Program-made: the position numbers and the translations under genes
Assembly: GCF_014652235.1 (NCBI RefSeq)
Contig: NZ_BMYK01000038.1
Location: 1-43,553 of the forward strand
Length of the DNA: 43,553 bases
Reading direction: 5' to 3'
Source: Pseudorhodoferax aquiterrae
GTDB lineage: Bacteria > Pseudomonadota > Gammaproteobacteria > Burkholderiales > Burkholderiaceae_C
Shown here: piece by piece, positions 25,200-33,593 of the stretch
Layout of the letters: every line of letters starts with the position of its first letter
Position numbering within the stretch: the first letter of the stretch is position 1
Notes under the pieces: model-generated
Seen by the model: the letters and a program-made list of their open reading frames with translations, nothing else
Databases searched by the model: none
What the model was told of the DNA's origin: nothing

Positions 25200-26420
25200 G
25201 TGAAGAGGATGAAACTCGTGGTGGTCGGCAACGGCATGGCCGGCGTGCGCACGCTGGAAGAGCTGCTCAGGATCGCGCCCGACCTGTACGAGATCACGGT
25301 TTTCGGTGCCGAGCCGCACCCCAACTACAACCGCATCATGCTGTCGCCCGTGCTGGCCGGGGAGCAGACGCTCGAAGAGATCGTGCTGAACCCCTGGGAG
25401 TGGTACGGCGCCAACGGCATCACGCTGCATGCGGGCAAGAAGGTGGTGGCTGTCGACCGCCGGCGCCGCACCGTGCGTGCCGAGGACGGCACCGAGGCGG
25501 CCTACGACCGGCTGCTGCTGGCCACGGGCTCCAACCCGTTCATGCTGCCGTTGCCAGGCAAGGATCTGGAGGGCGTGATCGCTTACCGCGACATCGCCGA
25601 CACCCAGGCCATGATCGAGGCGGCCCGCACGCACCGGCATGCGGTGGTGATCGGCGGCGGCCTGCTGGGCCTGGAAGCGGCCAACGGCTTGGCGCTGCGT
25701 GGCATGCAGGTCAGCGTGCTGCACCACGGCGGATGGCTCATGGAGCGCCAGCTCGACCGCGTCGCCGGCGAACTGCTGTGCAGCGCGCTGGAGCAGCGCG
25801 GCCTGCAGTTCCTGCTCCATGCGCACACGGCCGCGCTGCTCGGCAACGAAGCCGGCCGCGTGCGCGCGGTGCGCTTGCAGGACGGCCGCGAAGTGCCAGC
25901 GGACGTCGTCGTCATGGCCGTGGGCATCCGCCCCAACATCGCGCTCGCGCAGCAGATGCGCCTGCACTGCGAGCGCGCCATCGTCGTGCACGACACCATG
26001 CAGACCGTGACCGATGCGCGCATCTATGCAGTGGGCGAGTGCGCGCAGCACCGCGGCATCGCCTACGGCCTCGTCGCACCGCTGTTCGAGCAGGGCAAGG
26101 TGGCGGCCAACCACTTGGCCCACCATGGCATCGGCCGCTACCAGGGCTCGCTGACTTCGACCAAGCTCAAGGTCACGGGCATCGACCTGTTCTCTGCCGG
26201 CAGCTTCCAGGGCGGCGAGGGCACGGAGGAGATCGTCCTGAGCGATGCGCTGGGCGGCGTCTACAAGAAGCTCGTGATCCAGGGCGACAAACTGGTCGGC
26301 GCCTGCCTGTACGGTGACACGGTGGACGGCAACTGGTACATGCAGCTGCTGCGCGAGGGCCGCAGCGTGCAGGCCATCCGCGACCAGCTCATGTTCGGCG
26401 AGCCTGCCGCAACGCCATGA
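25200..26420 (+). CDS. nasC: FAD/NADH oxidoreductase, NirB N-terminal-like (nitrate reductase electron donor)
   Basis: 406 residues equal to only the flavoprotein part of NirB: FAD site VVVGNGMAGVRTLEELL at residues 6-22, TLEEIVLNPWEWYGANGITL, NAD site VVIGGGLLGLEAANGLALRG and the C-terminal YKKLVIQGDKLVGACLYGD. It lacks the BFD-like [2Fe-2S] and sirohaem domains of a nitrite reductase. In this setting, next to nasA, it fits the NasC-type subunit that passes electrons from NADH to nitrate reductase. It begins with GTG at 25200, supported by GGGAG (25188-25192) 7 bases upstream; an ATG at 25209 has no usable spacing. Overlaps nasA by 4 bases. Confidence 0.88.
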   Translation: MKRMKLVVVGNGMAGVRTLEELLRIAPDLYEITVFGAEPHPNYNRIMLSPVLAGEQTLEEIVLNPWEWYGANGITLHAGKKVVAVDRRRRTVRAEDGTEAAYDRLLLATGSNPFMLPLPGKDLEGVIAYRDIADTQAMIEAARTHRHAVVIGGGLLGLEAANGLALRGMQVSVLHHGGWLMERQLDRVAGELLCSALEQRGLQFLLHAHTAALLGNEAGRVRAVRLQDGREVPADVVVMAVGIRPNIALAQQMRLHCERAIVVHDTMQTVTDARIYAVGECAQHRGIAYGLVAPLFEQGKVAANHLAHHGIGRYQGSLTSTKLKVTGIDLFSAGSFQGGEGTEEIVLSDALGGVYKKLVIQGDKLVGACLYGDTVDGNWYMQLLREGRSVQAIRDQLMFGEPAATP

Positions 26421-29194
26421 CGACCGAGACGCGCTCCACCTGCCCCTACTGCGGCGTCGGCTGCGGCGTGGTCATCGCGTCCCGGGATGGCCAGATCACG
26501 GGCGTACGCGGCGATCCGGAACACCCTGCCAACTTCGGCCGCCTGTGCACCAAGGGCTCGACCCTGCACCTGACGGCAACGCCCGAGGTCACGCGCCAGA
26601 CCCGGCTGCTGCAGCCCATGCAGCGCGCCGCACGCGGCGCAGCCCCGCAGCCCCTCGGTTGGGATGCGGCCCTGGACAGCGCGGCGGCGCGCTTTGCCAG
26701 CGTGATCACTGCGCACGGACCGGATGCCGTGGGCTTCTATCTCTCGGGCCAGTTGCTGACCGAGGACTACTACGTCTTCAACAAGCTGGCCAAGGGTCTC
26801 ATCGGCACCAACAACCTCGACACCAACTCGCGTCTGTGCATGAGCAGCGCCGTGGCCGGCTACAAGCAGACCCTGGGTGCGGACGCGCCGCCGACCTGCT
26901 ACGACGACCTCCAGCACACCGAATGCCTGTTCATCGTGGGCAGCAACACGGCCTGGGCCCACCCCATCCTGTTCCGACGTATCGAGGACGCCAAGCGCGC
27001 CAATCCGGCCCTGCAGATCGTGGTGGTGGACCCCCGCCGCACCGACACCTGCGAGATCGCCGACCTGCACCTGGCCCTGCTGCCCGGCACCGACGTGATG
27101 CTCTTCCACGGAATGCTGCACCTGATGCTGCGCGAAGGCTGGACGCAGCCCGCCTACATCGCGGCCCACACCAGTGGCTTCGACGCACTCGCGGCCCTGG
27201 TGCGCGAGTGCACGCCCGAGCGCGTCGCTGCGGTCTGCGGCATCGCACAGGACGCGCTGCTGCAGGCCACGCGCCTGTTCGCCACCTCGCCGGCCACGCT
27301 GAGCCTGTACTGCATGGGCATGAACCAGTCGTCCAGCGGCACGGCCAAGAACGCGGCGCTCATCAACCTGCACCTGGCCACGGCGCAGATCGGCCGCCAC
27401 GGCGCGGGCCCGTTCTCGCTGACCGGCCAGCCCAATGCCATGGGCGGGCGCGAGGTGGGCGGGCTGTCCAATCTGCTGCCGGCGCACCGGGACCTGGCCA
27501 ATGCCGCGCACCGCGCCGAGGTGGCGGCGTTCTGGGGCGTGGAGCAGATCCCGGCCCAGCCGGGGAAGAGCGCCATCGAGATGTTCGAGGCCGCGGCCGA
27601 CGGCGAGATCCGCGCGCTGTGGATCGCCTGCACGAACCCGGCCCAGTCCATGCCCGACCAGGCCACGGTGCGGCGCGCGCTGCAGCGCGCGGAGTTCGTC
27701 GTGGTGCAGGAGGCCTTCGCCGGCACCGCCACCTGCGCCTTCGCCGACCTGCTGCTGCCGGCCACCACCTGGGGCGAGAAGGAAGGCACGGTGACCAACA
27801 GCGAGCGGCGCATCTCGCGCGTGCGCGCGGCCGTGCCGCCGTCCGGCATGGCGCGGCACGACTGGCACATCGCGGCCGACTTCGCGTGCCGGCTCGCCGA
27901 GCGGCTCGGGCGCGGCGCGGCGCTGTTCCCCTACACAACGCCCGAATCGGTCTGGAACGAGCACCGCGAGACCACGCGCGGCCGCGACCTGGACATCACC
28001 GGCATGGACTACGCCATGCTGGAGGCCGCGCCGCAGCAGTGGCCGTTGCCCGCAGGCGCCACGCAGGGCAGGCCGCGCCTGTACGAGGATGGGCGCTTCG
28101 CCACGACGGATGGCCGGGCGCGCTTCGTCGCCGCGCCCTACCAGGCCGTGGCCGAACCGCGCGACGATCACTATCCCTTTTCACTGAACACCGGCCGTCT
28201 GCGCGACCAATGGCACGGCATGAGCCGCACGGGCACGCTGGGCCGGCTGTTCGGCCATGTGCCCGAACCCGTGGTGCAGATGCATGCGCAGGACATGGCG
28301 CGCCACCGCCTGGCCGACGGCGACCTGGTCCATGTGAGCTCGCGGCGCGGCAGCATCGTGGTGCCCGTGGTGGCCAGCGCCGACCTGGGCGCCTCGCAGG
28401 CCTTCATCGCCATGCACTGGGGCCCGGAGTACCTGGGCGGGCGCAGCAGCACGGGCATGGCACTGGCCGGCGTGAACGCCCTGACCACGCCGCAGCACTG
28501 CCCCGTCTCCAAACAGCCCGAGCTCAAGCACACGGCCGTCAAGATCCTCAAGGCCGAACTGCCGTGGTCGCTGCTGGCCATGGCCTGGCTGCCGGACGGC
28601 GAGGCGCTGCAGGCGCGCGCGCAGTTGCGTGCGCTAGCCGACGCCCTGCCCTTCGTGAGCTGCGTGCCATTCGGCGCCACGGGCAACGGCACGGGGCACA
28701 CCGGCGTGCTGCTGCGCGCTGCTGACCGCGCGGCGCCCGACAGCGCTCTGCTGGCACAGATCGAGCAAGTGCTGGGCCTGTCGGGTCTGGACACGCTGCG
28801 CTATGCCGACCCGCGGCGTGGCCAGCGCCGCGCCGTGCGGCTGCAGCGCGATGGCGCAACCGCCCATGTGGTCGGCGTGCTGCTGGCCGGCGACACGCGC
28901 GCCGAGGCCTGGCTTCGCGCTTTGCTGCAAGACCGGTTGCCGGCGCAGGATTTCGGCCGCCAGTTGCTGTCGTTCCAGGCCAAGGCACCGGCCGGTGTCC
29001 AGTCGCGCGGCAAGATCGTGTGCAGCTGCTTCGGCGTCAGCGAGTCGGCCATCCGCGACAGACTCGGGCAGTGCAGCGGCAGCGGCGCGCAGCGCCTGGC
29101 CGCGCTGCAGGGCGCGCTGCAATGCGGCACCAATTGCGGCTCGTGCGTGCCCGAGCTCAAGCGCATGGTGCGCGCCACCGCGGCGCTCGCATGA
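26417..29194 (+). CDS. nasA: Assimilatory nitrate reductase catalytic subunit
   Basis: 925 residues of the molybdopterin oxidoreductase family. An N-terminal [4Fe-4S] site has Cys9, Cys12, Cys16 and Cys44, followed by the conserved Lys46. The molybdenum region contains LDTNSRLCMSSAVAGYKQ, in which Cys is the likely Mo ligand. The molybdopterin dinucleotide-binding domain is near LNTGRLRDQWHGMSRTG. A C-terminal BFD-like [2Fe-2S] domain has CSC (869-871) and CGTNCGSC (903-910), as in Klebsiella NasA; its electrons probably come from NasC. No Tat signal, so it is cytoplasmic, which separates it from NapA. It reduces nitrate to nitrite. Overlaps nasC by 4 bases. Confidence 0.97.
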   Translation: MTTETRSTCPYCGVGCGVVIASRDGQITGVRGDPEHPANFGRLCTKGSTLHLTATPEVTRQTRLLQPMQRAARGAAPQPLGWDAALDSAAARFASVITAHGPDAVGFYLSGQLLTEDYYVFNKLAKGLIGTNNLDTNSRLCMSSAVAGYKQTLGADAPPTCYDDLQHTECLFIVGSNTAWAHPILFRRIEDAKRANPALQIVVVDPRRTDTCEIADLHLALLPGTDVMLFHGMLHLMLREGWTQPAYIAAHTSGFDALAALVRECTPERVAAVCGIAQDALLQATRLFATSPATLSLYCMGMNQSSSGTAKNAALINLHLATAQIGRHGAGPFSLTGQPNAMGGREVGGLSNLLPAHRDLANAAHRAEVAAFWGVEQIPAQPGKSAIEMFEAAADGEIRALWIACTNPAQSMPDQATVRRALQRAEFVVVQEAFAGTATCAFADLLLPATTWGEKEGTVTNSERRISRVRAAVPPSGMARHDWHIAADFACRLAERLGRGAALFPYTTPESVWNEHRETTRGRDLDITGMDYAMLEAAPQQWPLPAGATQGRPRLYEDGRFATTDGRARFVAAPYQAVAEPRDDHYPFSLNTGRLRDQWHGMSRTGTLGRLFGHVPEPVVQMHAQDMARHRLADGDLVHVSSRRGSIVVPVVASADLGASQAFIAMHWGPEYLGGRSSTGMALAGVNALTTPQHCPVSKQPELKHTAVKILKAELPWSLLAMAWLPDGEALQARAQLRALADALPFVSCVPFGATGNGTGHTGVLLRAADRAAPDSALLAQIEQVLGLSGLDTLRYADPRRGQRRAVRLQRDGATAHVVGVLLAGDTRAEAWLRALLQDRLPAQDFGRQLLSFQAKAPAGVQSRGKIVCSCFGVSESAIRDRLGQCSGSGAQRLAALQGALQCGTNCGSCVPELKRMVRATAALA

Positions 29195-29268
29195 ATGCCC
29201 TGCAGCGCGCCGAAGGCATAAGCCGACTCACGATCCGGCATAAGCCCTGCGGGACAATCGCCCCACCC

Positions 29269-30177
29269 ATGGGAAGCATTGCGCACTACATCAAGGAAAT
29301 CGGCCGCGGCGCACGCGGCGCCAAGCCGCTCGCGCGCGAGCAGGCGGCCGATCTGTTCGGACAGATCCTGGACGGCAGGGTCACCGACCTGGAGGTCGGC
29401 GCCTTCTGCCTGGCCATGCGCGTCAAAGGGGAGACCACGCCAGAGATGGCCGGTTTCCTGGACGCCACGCATGCCCGTGTCGCCAAGCTGCCGGCAAGCC
29501 ATCGCCCTGTGGTCGTGCTGCCCAGCTACAACGGTGCGCGCAAGCTGCCGGTGCTGACGCCGCTGCTGGCGCTGCTGCTTGCGCGCGAAGGTCTGCCAGT
29601 GCTGGTGCACGGCAGCGCTACCGAAGGCAGCCGTGTGCTGGCCAGCGAGGTGCTGGCCTTGCTCGACCAACCGGCCTGGACCGGCATCCGTCGGATCGGC
29701 GAGGGTGAAGTGGCGGTGGTCGGCACCGAGTTGCTGCATCCTGGGCTCAAGCGCCTGCTCGACGTGCGCCGCGTGGTCGGCCTGCGCAACGCCGGGCACA
29801 GCGTGGTCAAGCTCATGCAGCCCGTCGATGGCCCGGCGGTGGTGGTCGGCAGCTACACCCATCCGGCATTCGCCACGGTCATGACCGAGCTGTTCGAACT
29901 GCTGGGCATGACGGCCCTGCTCTCGCGCGGCCTGGAAGGCGAAGTCGTCAGCGATCCGCGCCGCACCCCGCAGCTCGACGGCTTCGTGCGCGGCCGCCCG
30001 ATGACCTTGCAAGCGCAGCAGCCCGGCACGCAGGCCGAGGTGCCCGGGCTGCCGGCGTCGATCGCTGCGGCCGACACAGCGGAGTACACGCGCAGCGTGC
30101 TGGCTGGCCGCCTTCCCGTCCCGGCGGCCATCGCCGCCCAGGTCGACCACATCCTCCAGTTGACGTCCCACGCATGA
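29269..30177 (+). CDS. ybiB: YbiB/TrpD2-like DNA-binding protein
   Basis: 302 residues of the glycosyltransferase family 3 fold (anthranilate phosphoribosyltransferase-like), YbiB branch. IAHYIKEIGRGARGAKPL at the start matches the beginning of E. coli YbiB, and PSYNGARKLPVLTPLLALLL replaces the glycine-rich PRPP loop of TrpD, so it is not a TrpD enzyme. YbiB binds nucleic acid and is linked to LexA regulation in E. coli. I chose the ATG at 29269 because homology begins there; an in-frame ATG at 29191 overlapping the nasA stop would add 26 residues by translational coupling. Its presence in a nitrate operon is functionally unexplained. Overlaps cobA by 4 bases. Confidence 0.88.
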   Translation: MGSIAHYIKEIGRGARGAKPLAREQAADLFGQILDGRVTDLEVGAFCLAMRVKGETTPEMAGFLDATHARVAKLPASHRPVVVLPSYNGARKLPVLTPLLALLLAREGLPVLVHGSATEGSRVLASEVLALLDQPAWTGIRRIGEGEVAVVGTELLHPGLKRLLDVRRVVGLRNAGHSVVKLMQPVDGPAVVVGSYTHPAFATVMTELFELLGMTALLSRGLEGEVVSDPRRTPQLDGFVRGRPMTLQAQQPGTQAEVPGLPASIAAADTAEYTRSVLAGRLPVPAAIAAQVDHILQLTSHA

Positions 30178-30962
30178 ACAAGACCACCACCCCGCCGCTG
30201 GGCACCTGCACGCTGGTCGGCGCAGGCCCCGGCGATCCCGAACTGCTCACTCTCAAGGCGGTCAAGGCGATCCAGGCCGCGACCGTCCTGCTGGTCGACG
30301 ACCTCGTCAACCCCGAGGTGCTGGCCTGGGCCAGGCCGGACGCCCGCATCGTCCACGTGGGCAAGCGCGGCGGCTGCAAGAGCACGCCGCAGGCCTTCAT
30401 CGAGAAGCTCATGGTCATGGCCGTGCGCGATGGCGAACATGTGGTGCGCCTCAAGGGAGGAGATCCCTTCATCTTCGGCCGCGGCGGCGAGGAGGTGGAA
30501 CATCTGAGAGCTGCGGGCATTCCCTGCAGCGTTGTGAACGGCATCACTTCTGCACTGGCCGCCGCAAGCTCGCTGGGCGTTCCATTGACCCACCGCGAGC
30601 ATGCCCGTGGCGTGGTTTTCCTGACAGGACACGCCAAGCCCGGGGCCGAGGAAACCGATTGGGAACAAGCCGGCGCCAGCGCGCGGGCGCTCAAGCTCAC
30701 CCTGGTGATCTACATGGGCGTACGGGAAGCCGATCGGCTGCAGGCAGGCCTCCTGAAGGGCCTTCCAAGCGCGACGCCGGTGGCCATCGTTCAGGACGCC
30801 AGCCGTGCGACACAAACCTACTGCACCGGCCGACTGGACCGGCTCACAGCATTGATCGAGGCAAAAAAAATCGCCAGTCCGGCGATCATTGTGGTGGGTG
30901 ACGTCGTCCATGGCGTCGCCCAGCTCGCGGCACAGGAGCAGGAGTGCCGCACGGCCTCGTAA
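30174..30962 (+). CDS. cobA: Uroporphyrinogen-III C-methyltransferase
   Basis: 262 residues of the SUMT family. TLVGAGPGDPELLTLKAVKA at the start, VVRLKGGDPFIFGRGGEEVE, and VVNGITSALAAASSLGVPLTHRE are the SAM- and substrate-binding signatures. It methylates uroporphyrinogen III twice to precorrin-2, the branch toward sirohaem and B12. As the last gene of the nas operon it probably supplies sirohaem for nitrite reductase, whose gene is not here. It is a stand-alone enzyme without the CysG oxidase/chelatase half, so those steps are encoded elsewhere. The stop codon sits inside a hairpin loop (30952-30971). Confidence 0.96.
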   Translation: MNKTTTPPLGTCTLVGAGPGDPELLTLKAVKAIQAATVLLVDDLVNPEVLAWARPDARIVHVGKRGGCKSTPQAFIEKLMVMAVRDGEHVVRLKGGDPFIFGRGGEEVEHLRAAGIPCSVVNGITSALAAASSLGVPLTHREHARGVVFLTGHAKPGAEETDWEQAGASARALKLTLVIYMGVREADRLQAGLLKGLPSATPVAIVQDASRATQTYCTGRLDRLTALIEAKKIASPAIIVVGDVVHGVAQLAAQEQECRTAS

Positions 30963-30975
30963 GCGAGGCCGCTGC
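30949..30975. terminator. Hairpin enclosing the cobA stop codon
   Basis: CGGCCTCG (30952-30959) and CGAGGCCG (30964-30971) are perfect inverted repeats around the tetraloop TAAG, which contains the TAA stop. With one bulged C the stem extends by three more pairs (30949-30951 with 30973-30975). No T-run follows on either strand, so it is not a canonical intrinsic terminator, but it lies between two converging genes and could slow or end transcription of the nas operon. Confidence 0.4.
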
Positions 30976-30983
30976 TTCCGGGT

Positions 30984-31505
30984 CTAGAACCCCGCCAGCA
31001 ACTGCAGCAGGTTGTCAGCCTTGTCGTAAGGCATGGTTCCGCCACTGGGGCGGATGTAATCCTTGCTGTCCAACACGGCGATGAACATGCCACGGACATC
31101 GGTCTGGTTCACGTAGTAGGACGGATCTTTCGACGCATTGAGATATGCAACCGCCGCCCGCTGCGCCAAGAGCTTCGAACCCGAGATCGCTAGAGGACCG
31201 CTGTAGCCCTGGAGAATGTCCTTCAACAGCACGTTGTGCCAACGATTGTCCGTCCCGAACAGCTCCTTGAACTTGACCGGGCTGGTCTTGTACTGATCGA
31301 CGTAGGTCGCAAGGGGTGTCCCGGCGCAAATCGGCTCGTCATTGCCATTCGGCGACATGTTGCCGGAGACTTGACCAGACACAGTACACAAATAAGTGTT
31401 GCCCAGCGCCCTTTTGGACAGGAGGGACGACAACACCACGGGAGCGATGGCTGCTCCCTTTGCGAGTCGGCGGCGGCTCACTTCTCCAGGCTTTTGCGTG
31501 TTCAT
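30984..31505 (-). CDS. Tat-like secreted protein of unknown function near the HPr-rel-A genes
   Basis: 173 residues. SRRRLAKGAAIAPVVLSSLL at residues 10-29 looks like a twin-arginine signal, with cleavage near ALG-NT (about 35). The mature protein begins with CTVSGQVSGNMS, has only two cysteines (C40, C60), then FKELFGTD (79-86) and KLLAQRAAVAYLNAS (111-125). The last two features resemble a secreted domain I remember from other proteobacteria (F-x-x-x-FG and LARHAVAALLNA after a CSPGYWK motif); here the CSPGYWK motif itself is gone. The DNA is visibly less GC-rich than the flanking nas and yhiN genes. It follows the nucleotidyltransferase gene after a 121-base AT-rich gap on the same strand and may be the system's substrate. 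No enzyme motif is seen. Confidence 0.75.
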   Translation of the reverse strand: MNTQKPGEVSRRRLAKGAAIAPVVLSSLLSKRALGNTYLCTVSGQVSGNMSPNGNDEPICAGTPLATYVDQYKTSPVKFKELFGTDNRWHNVLLKDILQGYSGPLAISGSKLLAQRAAVAYLNASKDPSYYVNQTDVRGMFIAVLDSKDYIRPSGGTMPYDKADNLLQLLAGF

Positions 31506-31559
31506 TGAAAACTTTCAAGCATTTTGGCGTTGCACAGCAAGCTTCGCGCCAGAAAAATA

Positions 31560-31575
31560 ATTCTTGAGAATCATA
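31560..31575 (-). promoter_or_regulatory. Inverted repeat and -10-like box before the secreted-protein gene
   Basis: ATTCTTGAGAAT (31560-31571) is a perfect 5-2-5 palindrome; on the minus strand a TATGAT box (31575-31570) overlaps it. The core TGAGAATCAT shares 9 of 10 bases with the centre of the Fur consensus, but the outer arms do not match. It suggests a separate, possibly repressed promoter for the gene starting at 31505. Confidence 0.3.
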
Positions 31576-31626
31576 GGCTTACACTCTCTCGCTGCGCCCG
31601 TTCTTCATTAATGTAAGAAAAATCGA

Positions 31627-32697
31627 CTATCTTGACGGCTCGTCTGCGATGGCCTTGTAGACCAAATGTGGGATCAAACGATGCAAAGGCATGCGAAGCC
31701 AGTGCCCCCGAACGTAGAGCGTCGTCCTCACCATTCCAGCACTGCGTGAACTGGTGCTGGCATGGGCTCCCGCAAATGCCGTCATGAACAACCGGTCCAT
31801 CCAGGCCGACTCCCGCAGCCCGGCGCGGGCGAGATGTTGCCGTAGTTCGGTAGCGAGGGGCGTGCAAAAAACCACATCCAGGTACTTCGCGGCATACAGC
31901 AGGGGCTTTTGCAGGTTCAGCTCGAACGCGCGCGCTGCCAGGCGGCTCCCGTCGGCGTCGTCGGCCGCATAGGCACGCATCAGGAGATCCAGGTCGCTGA
32001 GATCACGGAGGCCCCCCGTGCTCCATTCCCCCTCGTGGAACAGGTGTGTTGCGGAGTGCAGGATGCGGTCCTGCGGCGCCGGAACGAAGACCTGCGTGAA
32101 TTGCGGGAGCGGCACCGCGGACGCCAGGATCAAATCGGGGCGGGTTTGGAGGCGGGCCGTCTGCGGCAGGATGTTGTGGTGCACATCGAGGCTGGTGCGC
32201 CGGCGCAAGTGGACCATCGGCGGCAGTTCATGCATCCACCTGCGGTAGTACATGTTGTCGTAGCGGCTCACGCCCTCGATCATCCAACCGCCCATGAACA
32301 ATGCATGCTCGACATCGCCGAGCCGCTCGCGCGGGACCAGAATGTCGATGTCGGCAAACATGCGGCCGGCAGCACTCGGTGCGTCGGCCATGACATAAGC
32401 GGCACCTTTCAGCAGGACGGTACGAACGTCCAGCCCTTCCAGTGCTTGCGCAATCTGCCGGACTTCCCAGCGAACTGCGTTCTGCTGGCGCGCCACAATG
32501 CTGCGCAGTGCGGAAAAATGCGGCCGGACGCATGGCGGCACGTCCACCCCCGCCGCCTCGGCCAGCACCCCCAGGCGCCCGAGCAGGCCCGTGGCCCTGG
32601 CCTGGCGGAGACCGATGTCCCAGTCCGCGTCCGAAAACCGGGCCATCTGCGTCGGAGCGCGCAAGGCAACGATGAGCGGGGATTCCAGCAGCTTCAT
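31627..32697 (-). CDS. Nucleotidyltransferase-family protein (NTP_transf_5-like)
   Basis: 356 residues. The nucleotidyltransferase core is VLLKGAAYVM (94-103) followed by GRMFADIDILV (111-121), with the metal-binding pair D116 and D118, and LDVHHNI (170-176), with D171 as the likely third acidic residue. The C-terminal half is helical with a His-rich segment (ILHSATHLFHEGEW). This matches an uncharacterised family of nucleotidyltransferases often found in polysaccharide, exosortase and HPr-rel-A gene clusters; its acceptor is unknown. The start overlaps the stop of the kinase gene (ATGA in the minus direction), which supports MKLLESPLIV as the N-terminus and a common operon. Confidence 0.85.
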   Translation of the reverse strand: MKLLESPLIVALRAPTQMARFSDADWDIGLRQARATGLLGRLGVLAEAAGVDVPPCVRPHFSALRSIVARQQNAVRWEVRQIAQALEGLDVRTVLLKGAAYVMADAPSAAGRMFADIDILVPRERLGDVEHALFMGGWMIEGVSRYDNMYYRRWMHELPPMVHLRRRTSLDVHHNILPQTARLQTRPDLILASAVPLPQFTQVFVPAPQDRILHSATHLFHEGEWSTGGLRDLSDLDLLMRAYAADDADGSRLAARAFELNLQKPLLYAAKYLDVVFCTPLATELRQHLARAGLRESAWMDRLFMTAFAGAHASTSSRSAGMVRTTLYVRGHWLRMPLHRLIPHLVYKAIADEPSR

Positions 32698-33593
32698 CGC
32701 GTGAGCGCGTCGAAGACCGCCAGTGCCTCGGGCAACTGCGTGTAAGTGAAGTCGTAGCACGCACAGGCATCGATCAGTGCTGCCGCGAGATCGAAGCCCA
32801 CACTGCCCAGCACCGGGTAATTGAATGCATGGTTGGTCAAATGCATGAAGGCGTCCGCCTTGGGACGGGTGGTCAAGGCGGCCTTCACATCCGGTTGCCA
32901 CCGGGGAAAGATGACGAAGGCGGCCGTGGCGCGTTGGTGCGCCATGGCGACACTGGGAGACGGCGGCTTGAGATGCGCGACGGTGCCCTTGTGGGTGTCG
33001 TAGGCCACCTCGCCCAGCACAGCGTCCACAGAGAGGCGGCGCACGATGTCGATCGACGCATTCTTGAGATTGACCGGCCGTGCCAGCGGCACCAGCAGCC
33101 CGTCGTCGCGGTCGATGATGGCCATTTCATCGGACAACAGGCGGTACCCACTGAGCGCAAGCGCCGCAGTCAGCGTGCTCTTGCCGGCGCCAGGGCTACC
33201 GGGCAGGATCAAGGCCTTGCCGTTGCGCTCCAACACGGCTGCATGCAGCAGCAGATAGTGGTGTGCATGCCCTGCGATGCACCAGTTGAGCCCCCATTCC
33301 AGCAACGCGTAGGCGTGGTTCGCGGGCAATGGCTTGAATGGTTGCACGCCGTCGAAATCGAAACTGACCTGAGGGCGAAAGCGCGCGCGCAGACCGCGGA
33401 CACGGTCCACCCGCACTGTGTAGTCGCAAAAGCCGCCGTCGCAGACCTGAAAGTCCCCATATAGCCTGCGCAGGCCTTGAAACACCGGCTCGGTGTGCGA
33501 GGTGATGCGGAATTTGAAGGGGCCAGTTGCCAGCGCAAGCCCGGTGCGCAGCGCTTCGCGCAATTGGGCATCGGCGAGCTCGGACAACTTCAT
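32694..33593 (-). CDS. HprK-related kinase A
   Basis: 299 residues. The P-loop LPGSPGAGKSTLTAAL is at 130-145 (K138, S139), preceded by HAAVLERNGKALI and followed by GYRLLSDEMAIID (149-161), the layout of the C-terminal domain of HPr serine kinase/phosphorylase. The first 110 residues do not resemble the HprK N-terminal domain. This is the arrangement named HprK-related kinase A; the protein it phosphorylates is not known, and no HPr (PTS) gene is nearby. Start and stop overlap both neighbours by 4 bases. The protein is likely cytoplasmic. Whether it is a kinase in fact rests on the family alone. Confidence 0.88.
   Translation of the reverse strand: MKLSELADAQLREALRTGLALATGPFKFRITSHTEPVFQGLRRLYGDFQVCDGGFCDYTVRVDRVRGLRARFRPQVSFDFDGVQPFKPLPANHAYALLEWGLNWCIAGHAHHYLLLHAAVLERNGKALILPGSPGAGKSTLTAALALSGYRLLSDEMAIIDRDDGLLVPLARPVNLKNASIDIVRRLSVDAVLGEVAYDTHKGTVAHLKPPSPSVAMAHQRATAAFVIFPRWQPDVKAALTTRPKADAFMHLTNHAFNYPVLGSVGFDLAAALIDACACYDFTYTQLPEALAVFDALTR

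Noticed and set aside
25200-26420. nasC as a frameshifted or truncated nirB
   Set aside because: The frame ends cleanly with a stop overlapping the nasA start, and NasC-type stand-alone flavoproteins are known beside nasA, so it is not a broken gene.
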